Assembly: GCA_020725925.1 (NCBI GenBank)
Contig: DYTN01000002.1
Coordinates: 108,993-157,661 of the forward strand
Direction of reading: 5' to 3'
From: Methanobacteriota archaeon
GTDB taxonomy: Archaea; Thermoplasmatota; Thermoplasmata; UBA10834
DNA length: 48,669 nt
The position numbers and the translations under genes are program-made. Position 1 is the first letter of the stretch. The number at the start of each line of letters is the position of its first letter. Positions 7,746 to 15,556 of the stretch are shown piece by piece. The notes beneath the pieces are model-generated. The model made no database searches. It was not told the origin of the DNA and saw only the letters and a list, made by a program, of their open reading frames with translations.

Positions 7746-9190
7746 CCGTAGCTCTTGACGACCTTCCTGACGAACGCCTCGCCCTCCCTCAGGACGTCCT
7801 TGTCCATCGGCTCCGGCCTGTGCTCCTTCAGGATCGCCTTGGCCCTCTCCCTAGCCACGAGCGCCATGTCCTTCCCGCCAGCGGCCTCCCAAGCGTCTCG
7901 CGACCTTCTGTCCAGGAGCATCGGGATGTAGTGCTCCTTCTTGTACTGCCGGAGAGTGAACTGCGTGCCCAGGTAACTCGCCGCAGGGCCCACCTTGACG
8001 ATCTCGTCCACGGCCAGGGTCTCGTCGGTGACCTCGATCCCCCGCATGGTCCTGGCTATCATGCCGCATATCTCGTTGTCCACGAGGATCTTCTCGTACG
8101 AGGTCGTGATGCTGCCGTCGAGAGAGCCAGCTGCATCGTAGATGAAGTTCATCCCAGCCATGGAGGCCATCATGAGGCTCATGGTGGTCTCTATCCCCGC
8201 CTGGGCGTCCGGCAGCTTGGAATCGGAATTCCCCCCAGTACCCCTGGACGGGAGCCTGTAGTGCCTTGCCAGCTGCGCTGCGGCAAGGTTGAACAGGCCC
8301 ACCTCCGGCCCGCCAAGCGCTGTCGCACCGGTCTTCATGTCCAAGACGGCCGACACGGTGCCGTAGAGTATGGGCGCGCCTGGCCTCGCCAGCTGCGAGA
8401 GCATTATGCCGGACAACACCTCCGCGTTCTGCTGGACCAGCAGTCCAGCCAACGTGGCAGGGGCAGTCCCGCCTGCTAGCGCCTCGGGCGCGTATAGGAC
8501 TGGCTGGTTGTGCCTCGAATAGACGATCGAACCCTCGACGAGCTCCTTGGAGAGCTGCATGGGGCTGACGGGGTTCGTGAAGCCCAGGAGGGTGGGCTTC
8601 TTCAGCAGTTCCTCCATGCCACCCCTGACTATCGCTGCGAGGCCGATGGTCTCCTCGGCCCACTTCATGCCGTGGGTGTACCCGTCGGTGGTTTTGACCG
8701 TGTTCCTGAAGTTCGCCCAGAGGGCGTGGATGTGCATCGTCTCCGGCGGGACGTCCATGGGCGTGGTCATCATGGACGAGTGGTGTATGTACTCGCAGTG
8801 GTCAGCGAGCCTCGCCATGTCCTCGACGTCCTTGACGGTCGCCAGCCTCACCTTGCCGTCGAGGCCCTGGACCTTCACGCCCTGGCCGCAGATGGACCAG
8901 TGGATCCTGTTCCTGCCCATGAGGAGCTTGTACCTGGGGTCCCTGCCGTAGAAATCGAACTCCGACGGGGCCTTGCCTACGATGTCCTTCACGAGCCCCT
9001 CGGTGAACCTCACCATCATGGTCTTCTTGTCCACCTCGGCGCCCCCGTCGGCGAAGAGCTTCATCGCAATAGGGGACCACACTTTGACCCCGAGCCTCCT
9101 CAGGACCTCCATGGTCGCCCCGTGTATCTTGTCCACATCGCTCCTGGAAAGGATCTCTAGTTGCCCGCCGACCGGCTCGTGGATATTCAT
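7739..9190 (-). CDS. MttB-family (COG5598) corrinoid methyltransferase, non-pyrrolysine
   Basis: The MttB superfamily demethylates quaternary or tertiary amines and passes the methyl group to a corrinoid protein. The 483-residue length and motifs such as LRRLGVKVWSP, SICGQGVKVQG, GFTNPVSPMQLS and EVGLFNLAAAQLARHYRLPS are typical. There is no in-frame TAG, so this is a non-Pyl member, like MtgB, which uses glycine betaine; the substrate here is unknown. I start at the ATG at 9190, six bases after GAGGGGA, dropping 15 residues of the longest reading. It follows an APC permease on the same strand; no corrinoid protein or methyltransferase activator is nearby. Confidence 0.85.
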   Translation of the reverse strand: MNIHEPVGGQLEILSRSDVDKIHGATMEVLRRLGVKVWSPIAMKLFADGGAEVDKKTMMVRFTEGLVKDIVGKAPSEFDFYGRDPRYKLLMGRNRIHWSICGQGVKVQGLDGKVRLATVKDVEDMARLADHCEYIHHSSMMTTPMDVPPETMHIHALWANFRNTVKTTDGYTHGMKWAEETIGLAAIVRGGMEELLKKPTLLGFTNPVSPMQLSKELVEGSIVYSRHNQPVLYAPEALAGGTAPATLAGLLVQQNAEVLSGIMLSQLARPGAPILYGTVSAVLDMKTGATALGGPEVGLFNLAAAQLARHYRLPSRGTGGNSDSKLPDAQAGIETTMSLMMASMAGMNFIYDAAGSLDGSITTSYEKILVDNEICGMIARTMRGIEVTDETLAVDEIVKVGPAASYLGTQFTLRQYKKEHYIPMLLDRRSRDAWEAAGGKDMALVARERAKAILKEHRPEPMDKDVLREGEAFVRKVVKSYGH

Positions 9191-9303
9191 GCTCGTCCCC
9201 TCTGAGACGGGTTTGATGCCCGGGGGGCGAATCACGCAGCTCTCATATCAAGCTAGGCAACAAACAGGAAAATGAAAACGGATAAAGGGTTTTGGTCCAG
9301 CGT

Positions 9304-10965
9304 CTACTCGGGCGGGAGCTCTCTGTACGCCAGATCGATGTTGATGCCCTGCCTCTTCCTGTACCATCTGGCGAACCACCAGAGGACGAATCCCGAGACG
9401 AATATCACCGCCGTCAGGACTATGGAGAAGCCTATGCCCCACATGTCGCTCTTCTCCCAGACCCAGACGGAGCTCCAGAAGTCCAGTGCTCCTAGGTTCG
9501 GGTCCGCGAGGAAGAAGTACAGATTCAGCACCAGGAACGCCACCCATATCACGCCAGCTAAGGTGACTAGGGGTATGCCCAGGAACGACTTGTTAACCCC
9601 TGACGCCTCGTAGATCGGCTTGGTCCTCTTCCTATAAGGCAGGACTATGGCCGACAGCCCGACGAACAGGAATGTGCTTATCAGCTGTCCCATCACAGCA
9701 GAGAAGCTCGTCTGGTACTCGAAGGTCTTGGCGTAGATGGCCACGTAGATCAGGTTCAGTACGGTGAAGAATATGATGGCGTTGACAGGCGTGTGCCACC
9801 TCTCGCTCACCTTTCCGAACCAGCCTGGGATGACCCTGTCGAAGGACCATGCCAATGAGGCTCTAGTCTGCCCCAGGAACGACAGCGCAGGATACATCAG
9901 CAGCCAGCCGACCATACCTATGCCCATGATGTATATCACGACCGGGTTCCCGGAGATGATCCCCGCCTGGAAGTCGAACCACTGGCTCGGCATGTTGTAC
10001 GAGTTGTCAGTATAGGCATAGTACTGTCCATACGTGCCTATTATGAAGTCGTCTCCGATGCTGTTCTGGACCGCGAGCCACAGCCCGATGATGAACGCGG
10101 CTCCTATGATGACGCCTCCCAGGTTTCCGATGAACGCAGTCGACTTGGCTCGTTTCAGCTCCCCGCCCAGGAAGGCGGAGAAGTACGGATATGCCAGCAC
10201 CCAGAAGCCTATGGGCAGTATGCCCAGCGTCTGCGTCGCCGGAGACCAATCGGAATACCATGCGGTCACAGTGTCCGCGTCGGCCACAGTTGTTGCGTAG
10301 TCTGACGCCCCCTGCTCCGCCGCGTAGCCGTCCCAGATCTCCTGGAACTCCGTGTTCGAGGTGGTCATGAAGACGCCGATTGCGACCACGAGCATGATCA
10401 GCCCGAGGAGCGCGCACACGGCCTGGACCTTCAGGTACACCCTGAAGCCCATAGCGAGCATCACCCCGGACAGCACGACAACGAGCGCGGTCAGCGAGAA
10501 CGTTATCGGGTTGTCAGGCTTGCTGAGCTCAGTCGCCCAGTCGAGGTATGTCGCGTCATTGTACACGACCCCGAGCATGCCGAACAGGTCCCTTAGACCC
10601 CAAGTCACCACCCATGTCCCAAGCACGCCGCACCAGACTACGTTCCACACGACCCACATCCAGTTGGTCGCGAACCCGATCGACGGATGCAGGCACCTGC
10701 TCACGAACACATAGTCGCCGCCGCTACGGGGCATCGCCGACGTCAGGAACGCCCAGCAGGCCATGCCTGCGAGGCAGCCAAGGGCGCAGATGATCAGCCC
10801 CAGCGTTACGTTCCCTTCTGGATATATGCCCGGTCCAAAGAATATGACCCACGCGGCGCCGAGCCCTATGCTCATGTTCAGGAAGTTGAGGAACAGCGCG
10901 TCGTACCATTTCATCTCCCTTACTAGACCAGTCGCCTCTCTAAGGAAAACCCTCTTCTCTCCCAT
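9304..10965 (-). CDS. APC-superfamily amino acid/amine permease
   Basis: A 553-residue integral membrane protein with about 12 hydrophobic segments. The first helix region has the APC pattern FLNMSIGLGAAWVIFFGP, and SAMPRSGGDYVFVSR is the hallmark second-helix motif (PRSGGDY). A long extracytoplasmic loop (about residues 215-265) is rich in Asp and Thr. The ATG at 10965 is preceded by GGAGGG. A strong A/T-rich box (11037-11048, minus strand) lies upstream. Position before the MttB-family gene suggests import of a methylated amine or amino acid used by it, but that is inference. TATA-like ATCCG/TTTATCC sequence at about 9275-9285 may give the downstream gene its own promoter. Confidence 0.9.
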   Translation of the reverse strand: MGEKRVFLREATGLVREMKWYDALFLNFLNMSIGLGAAWVIFFGPGIYPEGNVTLGLIICALGCLAGMACWAFLTSAMPRSGGDYVFVSRCLHPSIGFATNWMWVVWNVVWCGVLGTWVVTWGLRDLFGMLGVVYNDATYLDWATELSKPDNPITFSLTALVVVLSGVMLAMGFRVYLKVQAVCALLGLIMLVVAIGVFMTTSNTEFQEIWDGYAAEQGASDYATTVADADTVTAWYSDWSPATQTLGILPIGFWVLAYPYFSAFLGGELKRAKSTAFIGNLGGVIIGAAFIIGLWLAVQNSIGDDFIIGTYGQYYAYTDNSYNMPSQWFDFQAGIISGNPVVIYIMGIGMVGWLLMYPALSFLGQTRASLAWSFDRVIPGWFGKVSERWHTPVNAIIFFTVLNLIYVAIYAKTFEYQTSFSAVMGQLISTFLFVGLSAIVLPYRKRTKPIYEASGVNKSFLGIPLVTLAGVIWVAFLVLNLYFFLADPNLGALDFWSSVWVWEKSDMWGIGFSIVLTAVIFVSGFVLWWFARWYRKRQGINIDLAYRELPPE

Positions 10966-11036
10966 AGATGAGCCCTCCCACTGCCCCTTTATGCGGGGCA
11001 AGCTCAGCTTTCCCACCTCGGGAATCGCCTTGAGTC

Positions 11037-11048
11037 GATATATATATT
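11037..11048 (-). promoter_or_regulatory. TATA box of the permease gene
   Basis: An alternating AT run (ATATATATAT core) on the minus strand about 72-83 bp before the ATG at 10965, giving a leader of about 50 nt with a GGAGGG ribosome-binding site. Confidence 0.5.
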
Positions 11049-11268
11049 CTCCGAAGGTTGGGCAGATAGGGCAGCAACCTCAGGCCAGCCGGGAAGGCGC
11101 CTCGGGGATGACGGGGTACGAAAAACGGTCGGTGAAGGAGTTTGCGGGGGAGGGAAGGCGACTACCAGGTCACATGCATGGGCAGTCGTAGTCGTAGCTG
11201 TAGTTCCGCTCCCAGTCGTCCATCTGACAGGAGTCAGGGCCGTTGCTGTACCCGTACTCGTTCTGCTC

Positions 11269-11433
11269 CTAATGCATGTGCCCGGAGCCCATGCCCATGT
11301 GCCCGCCCGAGTATCCGCCGTCCCTCGGCTGAGTCGCGAATATGCCCGCGTTCGTGCTGGACGCGACTGCGAGGCCGGCGACGGCCAGGACCGCGACCAC
11401 GCCCAAGACAGCTAGGATAGCCGTTGTCTTCAT
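11269..11433 (-). CDS. Met/His-rich exported peptide with in-frame amber codon
   Basis: An ATG at 11433 follows a near-perfect ribosome-binding site (GGAGGTGA, 7-nt spacer). The 54-residue product has a signal peptide or anchor (residues 1-26, KTTAILAVLGVVAVLAVAGL) and ends in a Met/His cluster, GGHMGMGSGHMH, suited to copper or another soft metal. TAG at 11269-11271 ends it. The same frame then runs 32 more codons of protein-like sequence (EQNEYGYS..., ending YDYDCPCM) to TGA at 11170. One CAG-to-TAG change would explain this; readthrough is another option. The adjacent membrane regulator carries a similar motif. Function is inferred from composition only. Confidence 0.6.
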   Translation of the reverse strand: MKTTAILAVLGVVAVLAVAGLAVASSTNAGIFATQPRDGGYSGGHMGMGSGHMH

Positions 11434-11452
11434 CGTTTGTTCACCTCCGATC

Positions 11453-11474
11453 GCTTCCGGTCTCCTCCGGAAGC
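11453..11474 (-). promoter_or_regulatory. 8-bp-arm inverted repeat before the Met/His peptide gene
   Basis: GCTTCCGG and CCGGAAGC are perfect arms around TCTCCT, ending 5 bp before the ribosome-binding site of the gene at 11269-11433. It may be an operator for the adjacent winged-helix regulator, or a leader hairpin. Confidence 0.5.
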
Positions 11475-11516
11475 CTTCGTGTGTACTCTTGGGTGAAATG
11501 GTACTTGGAGGTATCC

Positions 11517-11565
11517 TGAAAAGTGGCGCGAACCTTTGCGGGCAAGTGAAAAGTGCCCTGAAAAG
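11517..11565. repeat. iterated TGAAAAG elements
   Basis: TGAAAAGTG occurs at 11517-11525 and 11547-11555, and TGAAAAGCC at 11559-11567; a looser TGAAATGG is at 11494. They fill the gap between the membrane regulator gene and the peptide gene it may control, with the first two about three helical turns apart. Confidence 0.4.
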
Positions 11566-11574
11566 CCTGGGCCA

Positions 11575-12128
11575 TCATGGCTCTAGTCGTATCTTGATCC
11601 TGTTCGTGGACCCGTGCCTTTCCTTGGATATGACGCCCTTCTCCTCTAGCTTGTCCAAGAGGCGCGAGACCTTGGCGTTGGACATCCTTGTCCTGAGTAT
11701 CAGGTCCTTCTGCAGGTCCTCCCCGCCAGAGTCCATGATGGTCTTGAACATTGTCCTCTCGTCCCCGGTCAGCAGCCTAAGCACGAGGTAGTTGTGCCTC
11801 GCCTTCTCCTCTGCGGTCGAATGCTCAGTGACCTGAGGGGTGGCCGCAGGCGCTTCCTCCGGCTCGCTAGGGGATTCCGGTAGATGCCGAGGCGCGACGG
11901 GAGCGGTTCGTACTGTTGCCACAGGGCCATCACCATGACGGACACGACTATCGCCACTAGCGCGAGGGCCATCAGGCCCACATTGCCGGAACTATACGAC
12001 ATGTGGGAGTCCCACATGCCCATGCGGTCGTCTGCCGCCGACGGCTCGGGCGTCAGCAGAGCGTAGGCTAGCAGAATCGCCCCCGCTGCCGCAATAGCCA
12101 CCGCAACCGCTTTGACCCACTTGGTCAT
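11575..12128 (-). pseudogene. membrane-anchored winged-helix regulator, frameshifted
   Basis: Two overlapping frames together make one recognisable protein. Frame 1 starts at the ATG at 12128 and has two TM helices (about residues 6-25 and 50-70) around a Met/His-bearing loop (RMGMWDSHMSYSSG). Frame 2 ends at 11575 and supplies an acidic Pro-rich linker and a MarR/ArsR-like winged helix (LQKDLILRTRMSNAKVSRLL, then EEKGVISKERHG). The switch needs a one-base change at about 11895-11925. The second frame's only start is a GTG at 11922 with no ribosome-binding site. This TM-plus-wHTH arrangement is common in Thermoplasmatota regulators. It is a real frameshift, a sequencing error or, less likely, two genes. 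Confidence 0.6.
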
Positions 12129-12167
12129 CTCTTGTCCTCAGCCCTCGTCCTCATAGTCCACACGACC

Positions 12168-12175
12168 GTATATCT
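12168..12175 (+). promoter_or_regulatory. TATA box of the deaminase gene
   Basis: GTATATCT, which predicts a transcript start at about 12197. This is the reason for rejecting start codons at 12132 and 12186 for the deaminase. Confidence 0.4.
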
Positions 12176-12245
12176 ACCCTTTCCCATGCCTGCATGGTCT
12201 GGATGCGCTGCGGGTGCACAGAAAGTTAGAAATGGGGCTAGGGGC

Positions 12246-12749
12246 TTGCGTCGAAGGGGGGTTTGCCTGCCCGAGCACAGGAACGCCCGGATCTCCAAGG
12301 ACCGCTACTTCATGAACATCGCCATCGAGGTCTCCAGGAGGAGCACGTGCACGAGGCGCCAGATAGGCGCCATCGTGGTCAGCGATGTCGGGGAGATCAA
12401 GAGCACGGGGTACAACGGCAACCCCAGGGGGCTCCCGCACTGCGAAGAAATAGGCTGCATCAGGGACAAGCTGGGGATACCGTCGGGCACGCGCCTCGAG
12501 ACGTGCACGGCCGTGCACGCTGAGCAGAACGCCCTGATACAGGCGGGCACGAACGCGAGGGACTCGACCCTGTACTCCACCATCGTCCCTTGTCCTATTT
12601 GCGCCCGGATGATACTCAACGCGCAGGTCGCCCGCGTAGTGTACCTCGGCGACTACTCGGACCTCACCGGTGTCGAGCTGCTCAAGCAGGGCGGGGTGAA
12701 GTTGACCCGCTTGGACAAGAAGGAGTTCGCGGACAAGCTGAAGGACTAG
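12246..12749 (+). CDS. dCMP/cytidine deaminase family protein
   Basis: Zinc-dependent deaminase that converts dCMP to dUMP for dTTP synthesis. The core ISKDRYFMNIAIEVSRRSTC is typical of dCMP deaminases. Zinc and catalytic motifs are HAEQNALIQ (His and Glu) and PCPICARM (two Cys). An internal CTAVHAE context and the GYNGNPRGLPHC loop support dCMP rather than tRNA or guanine substrates. Start is uncertain: a TTG at 12246 comes after the predicted transcript start; an ATG at 12186 would lie upstream of it. The product is about 167 residues. It stands alone, divergent from the broken regulator gene. Confidence 0.85.
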   Translation: MRRRGVCLPEHRNARISKDRYFMNIAIEVSRRSTCTRRQIGAIVVSDVGEIKSTGYNGNPRGLPHCEEIGCIRDKLGIPSGTRLETCTAVHAEQNALIQAGTNARDSTLYSTIVPCPICARMILNAQVARVVYLGDYSDLTGVELLKQGGVKLTRLDKKEFADKLKD

Positions 12750-12880
12750 GGGCAGGCTCTGCACGCGGTCCCCGAGCCGTCTTCTTTCGGGGTTTCGCAA
12801 GGATTTAGGCGCGCTCCCTTGGTGGTCGTAGTTTGTCGTAACAACGGCCCGATAGTTCGAAAAGACAAGACCCCGTAGCC

Positions 12881-12889
12881 TATAAATAT
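12881..12889 (+). promoter_or_regulatory. TATA box of the ATP synthase operon
   Basis: TATAAATAT, centred about 30 bp before the GTG of the first gene at 12915, so the operon transcript is leaderless or nearly so. Confidence 0.65.
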
Positions 12890-12914
12890 CGAAACCCGCA
12901 TCAGCGAGCTGGAC

Positions 12915-13250
12915 GTGTCTGACTTGGGCAAGGCCGAGATTCTCCACCAGATAAAAGTTGCCGAGGAGCAGGTCCGCAAGATGACCCGCGAGGCGGAGGA
13001 TAGGCGGAAGCAGCTCCAAGCCGAGGGGAAGCGGCTCGCGATGCAGAGGGTCGAGGGCGCGGAGGCGGCCCTGAGGAAGCAGCTCGACTCGAAGGTGGCG
13101 GAGGCGCAGAGGCAGGTCGAGGGCCGCAAGAAGGTGCTCCTCGACGAAGGGGCGAAGAAGGCGGCCGCGCTCGCATCGACCGCGAAGCGGAGGATGGCCG
13201 ACACCAAGGCTTTCGTTGTCTCGGAGTTTGAGAGGGCAGTTGATGCTTAG
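12915..13250 (+). CDS. atpH: A-type ATP synthase subunit H
   Basis: Subunit H forms the peripheral stalk coiled coil with subunit E. The 111-residue product is almost entirely heptad-rich and charged (AEILHQIKVAEEQVRKMTRE onward, to FERAVDA), with Ala at regular intervals as in the right-handed coiled coils of these stalks. It starts at a GTG just after the operon promoter and is the first gene of the H-I-K-E-C-F-A-B-D order known from Methanosarcina. Its stop overlaps the start of subunit I by 8 bp, so translation is probably coupled. Confidence 0.85.
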   Translation: MSDLGKAEILHQIKVAEEQVRKMTREAEDRRKQLQAEGKRLAMQRVEGAEAALRKQLDSKVAEAQRQVEGRKKVLLDEGAKKAAALASTAKRRMADTKAFVVSEFERAVDA

Positions 13251-15246
13251 ACCGGAGGAGATGACCCGGGCCGTGGTCGTCGGCTCGATAGACAGCCTCG
13301 ACCCGACGATCGGATGTTTGTACGAGCTCGGGGTCTTGCACGTCATCGACTTCACCAAGCCAGACGAGGAGTTCAAGCTCGGGCAGCCCCTGCCGAAGGC
13401 GTCAGATGCGTCCCAGAAGCTGCTCAAGCTCAGGGCGATGATGCGGTCGCTCGACATAGAGGAGCACAAGCCCTCGGACAGGATGCCAGTTAATGCCCTC
13501 ACGAAGAGGCTCGAGCAGGCCCTCGTGACTCTGGACCTGAACACATCGAGCAAGGCGGAGGCCAGGCAGAAGATACAGTCGCTCATCAGGGAGAAGGAGG
13601 GCGAAATCAAGGCGCTCGAGCCGTTCAGGACCTTCCCGCTCAAGGTGGAGGACTACGAGGGCTACGACAACATCTCGCCCTTTGTCGGCGTGTGCAAGAC
13701 GGACCCCGATGAGTCCCTTCGTGCCAGGGTCAAGGAGCTCGAGATATTCAAGGAGATCCGCAAAGGGGACATCGCCCTCGCGGTCTTCGTCAGGAACGAC
13801 GCGCGCGGGGAAGCGGCCAGAGTGCTCGCGGAGCACGAGCTCCAGGAGGTCAAGCTCCCCAAGGTCACGGGCCGGCCGGAGGACATCATTTCGAAGGACC
13901 AGACCATCATCAACGAGCTCGAGGCCGACCTCAAGCGGATCGAGGGGGAGCTCGAGTCCATACGGAAGCAGTTCGCCGATTTCATAGTCTCCTCCGAGGA
14001 ACACCTGTCGATCGAGGTGTTGAAAGCCGAAACCCCCTTGAGAATCGCGGCGTCGACCAACTCGTTCGTCATCGACGGCTGGATCCCGAGCTCTCGGATT
14101 GGAGAGATCAAGGCGGCCCTCGACACACTCTGCTGTGGGCTGGCGTTCGTGGAGACGATACCAGCGGAGCACGAGGAAGAGCCCCCGGTGAAGCTGAAAA
14201 ACCCGAAGCCCGTGAGGCCGTTCGAATTCTTCATCAACCTGGTGTCGACCCCGAAGTACGAGGAGATTGACCCGACGCTTGTCCTCTTTGTCACATTCCC
14301 GGTGTTCTTCGGGTTCATGATCGGCGATCTCGGCTTCGGCGCTGGCCTGGCCGCCCTTGGCGCTGTGATGCGTCTGAAGCTGAAGGGGCATCCGGATTTG
14401 CAGAAGCTGGGCACGATCATACTCGTCGGCGGCATCTTGGCCAGTATCTTCGGCATCTTCGTCTTCGCCGAGGCGTTCGGCGTGCCCTTCCATCCGCCGG
14501 AGGGGGAGGGCGCGGGAGGTCATGAGGAGGCCTCTTGGGAGGTCGTCGCCAACATCCCAATCCACCCGATGCTCGACAAGATGCACGACATCCAGGAGAT
14601 GCTCGGGCTGTCGCTGCTCGCTGGATGGGTGCACCTGTCCCTGGGCCTGGGGTTTGGCTTCGTCAACCACTACCAGCACAGCAAGAGGCACGCGCTGGGG
14701 AAGATCGCGTGGATAGTCATCCTGCTGGGGCTGTTCGAGGAGATGATGCTCATCGCCGGGAACGCGACCGAGACGAGCTCGTTCATCAACTCGACCGTGT
14801 TCTCCATGATGCCGGACTCCCAGATCTCGCTGATAGGCGTGGAGATATCGATACCAGCGGTCGTGCTGATCGTGGTCGGTGTCGTGGCTCTTCCTTTCAC
14901 TGAGGGCCCTCTGGCCCTGAGCGAGGTCATAGCCCTCTTCACTAATCTGGTCTCGTACGCAAGACTGGCTGCGCTCGCGGTGGGCAAGGGGGCAATGGCC
15001 CTCGCATTCAACACGATGCTGTTCCCGCTGATATTCGACAGCGGCAACGTGGCCATCGCAATACTGGGGGCGCTGACTCTCTTCGTCACCCAGATGTTCT
15101 TCGTGTTCTTCCTGGGAGCTCTTTCCGCAGGGATCCAGGCTATCAGGTTGAACTATGTGGAGTTCTTCCTCAAGTTCTTCGAGGGCGGAGGCACGGACTT
15201 CCAGCCCCTGAGCTACGAGAGGAGGTACTCCGTGGCAGCGGAATAG
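13243..15246 (+). CDS. atpI: A-type ATP synthase subunit I (a subunit)
   Basis: Membrane subunit that forms the ion half-channels next to the c ring. The N-terminal half (about residues 1-345) is soluble with coiled-coil stretches. The C-terminal half has about seven to eight TM helices, including the family motifs VTFPVFFGFMIGDLGFG and SYARLAALAVGKGAMALAF, whose Arg is the essential stator arginine. I start at the ATG at 13243 with GAGAGGG upstream, giving 667 residues; a GTG-type start at 13216 would run inside subunit H. His/Gly/Glu-rich loop (HPPEGEGAGGHEEAS) lies between TM segments. Confidence 0.95.
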   Translation: MLRPEEMTRAVVVGSIDSLDPTIGCLYELGVLHVIDFTKPDEEFKLGQPLPKASDASQKLLKLRAMMRSLDIEEHKPSDRMPVNALTKRLEQALVTLDLNTSSKAEARQKIQSLIREKEGEIKALEPFRTFPLKVEDYEGYDNISPFVGVCKTDPDESLRARVKELEIFKEIRKGDIALAVFVRNDARGEAARVLAEHELQEVKLPKVTGRPEDIISKDQTIINELEADLKRIEGELESIRKQFADFIVSSEEHLSIEVLKAETPLRIAASTNSFVIDGWIPSSRIGEIKAALDTLCCGLAFVETIPAEHEEEPPVKLKNPKPVRPFEFFINLVSTPKYEEIDPTLVLFVTFPVFFGFMIGDLGFGAGLAALGAVMRLKLKGHPDLQKLGTIILVGGILASIFGIFVFAEAFGVPFHPPEGEGAGGHEEASWEVVANIPIHPMLDKMHDIQEMLGLSLLAGWVHLSLGLGFGFVNHYQHSKRHALGKIAWIVILLGLFEEMMLIAGNATETSSFINSTVFSMMPDSQISLIGVEISIPAVVLIVVGVVALPFTEGPLALSEVIALFTNLVSYARLAALAVGKGAMALAFNTMLFPLIFDSGNVAIAILGALTLFVTQMFFVFFLGALSAGIQAIRLNYVEFFLKFFEGGGTDFQPLSYERRYSVAAE

Positions 15247-15259
15247 GAGGCGAAAAGGA

Positions 15260-15499
15260 ATGGCACTAGATCCGGGAACGGCAGTAGGAGCTGGGCTTGC
15301 CCTGATTGGTGCGGGGATCGCGATCGGCGTCGCGGGCCTCGGCACCGGCGTTGCGCAGGCCCAGATCGGTGCGGCAGCGGTGGGCGCGACGGCTGAGGAC
15401 CCGAAGATGTTCGGCAAGGGCATGATCCTGATGGTCTTGCCCGAGACGATAGTCATCCTCGGCTTCGTCGTGGCGTTCCTGCTGCTGGGCAAGACGTGA
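15260..15499 (+). CDS. atpK: A-type ATP synthase subunit K (c subunit)
   Basis: Proteolipid rotor subunit. The 79 residues form a single hairpin: a Gly/Ala-rich first helix (about 8-34), a polar loop (AEDPKMFGKG, 45-54) and a second helix with the ion-binding Glu62 in MVLPETIVI. Size is the standard 8-kDa form rather than the duplicated form of some methanogens. Gln33 and Gln35 at the end of helix 1 and Thr63 next to the Glu are compatible with Na+ coordination, but ion specificity cannot be settled by eye. Confidence 0.95.
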   Translation: MALDPGTAVGAGLALIGAGIAIGVAGLGTGVAQAQIGAAAVGATAEDPKMFGKGMILMVLPETIVILGFVVAFLLLGKT

Positions 15500-15556
15500 G
15501 CAAGCATCAGGACAATGAGGGTCGGGACCACGAGTCCAATCGGGAGCTGAGAGGCC

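Noticed and set aside
11170-11433. Pyrrolysine at the TAG of the Met/His peptide gene
   Set aside because: TAG is the normal stop of many core genes here (ATP synthase subunits I and F, deaminase, hflX, purE, signal peptidase), and the MttB-family gene has no in-frame TAG. Kept only as a minor option.
11769-12128. Separate 119-residue membrane protein overlapping a separate 115-residue winged-helix protein
   Set aside because: The overlap of about 150 bp, the lack of a start signal for the second frame and the Arg-rich tail of the first fit one frameshifted gene better.
12132-12245. Extended N-terminus for the dCMP deaminase
   Set aside because: The extra codons include the TATA box and predicted transcript start and do not resemble deaminases.
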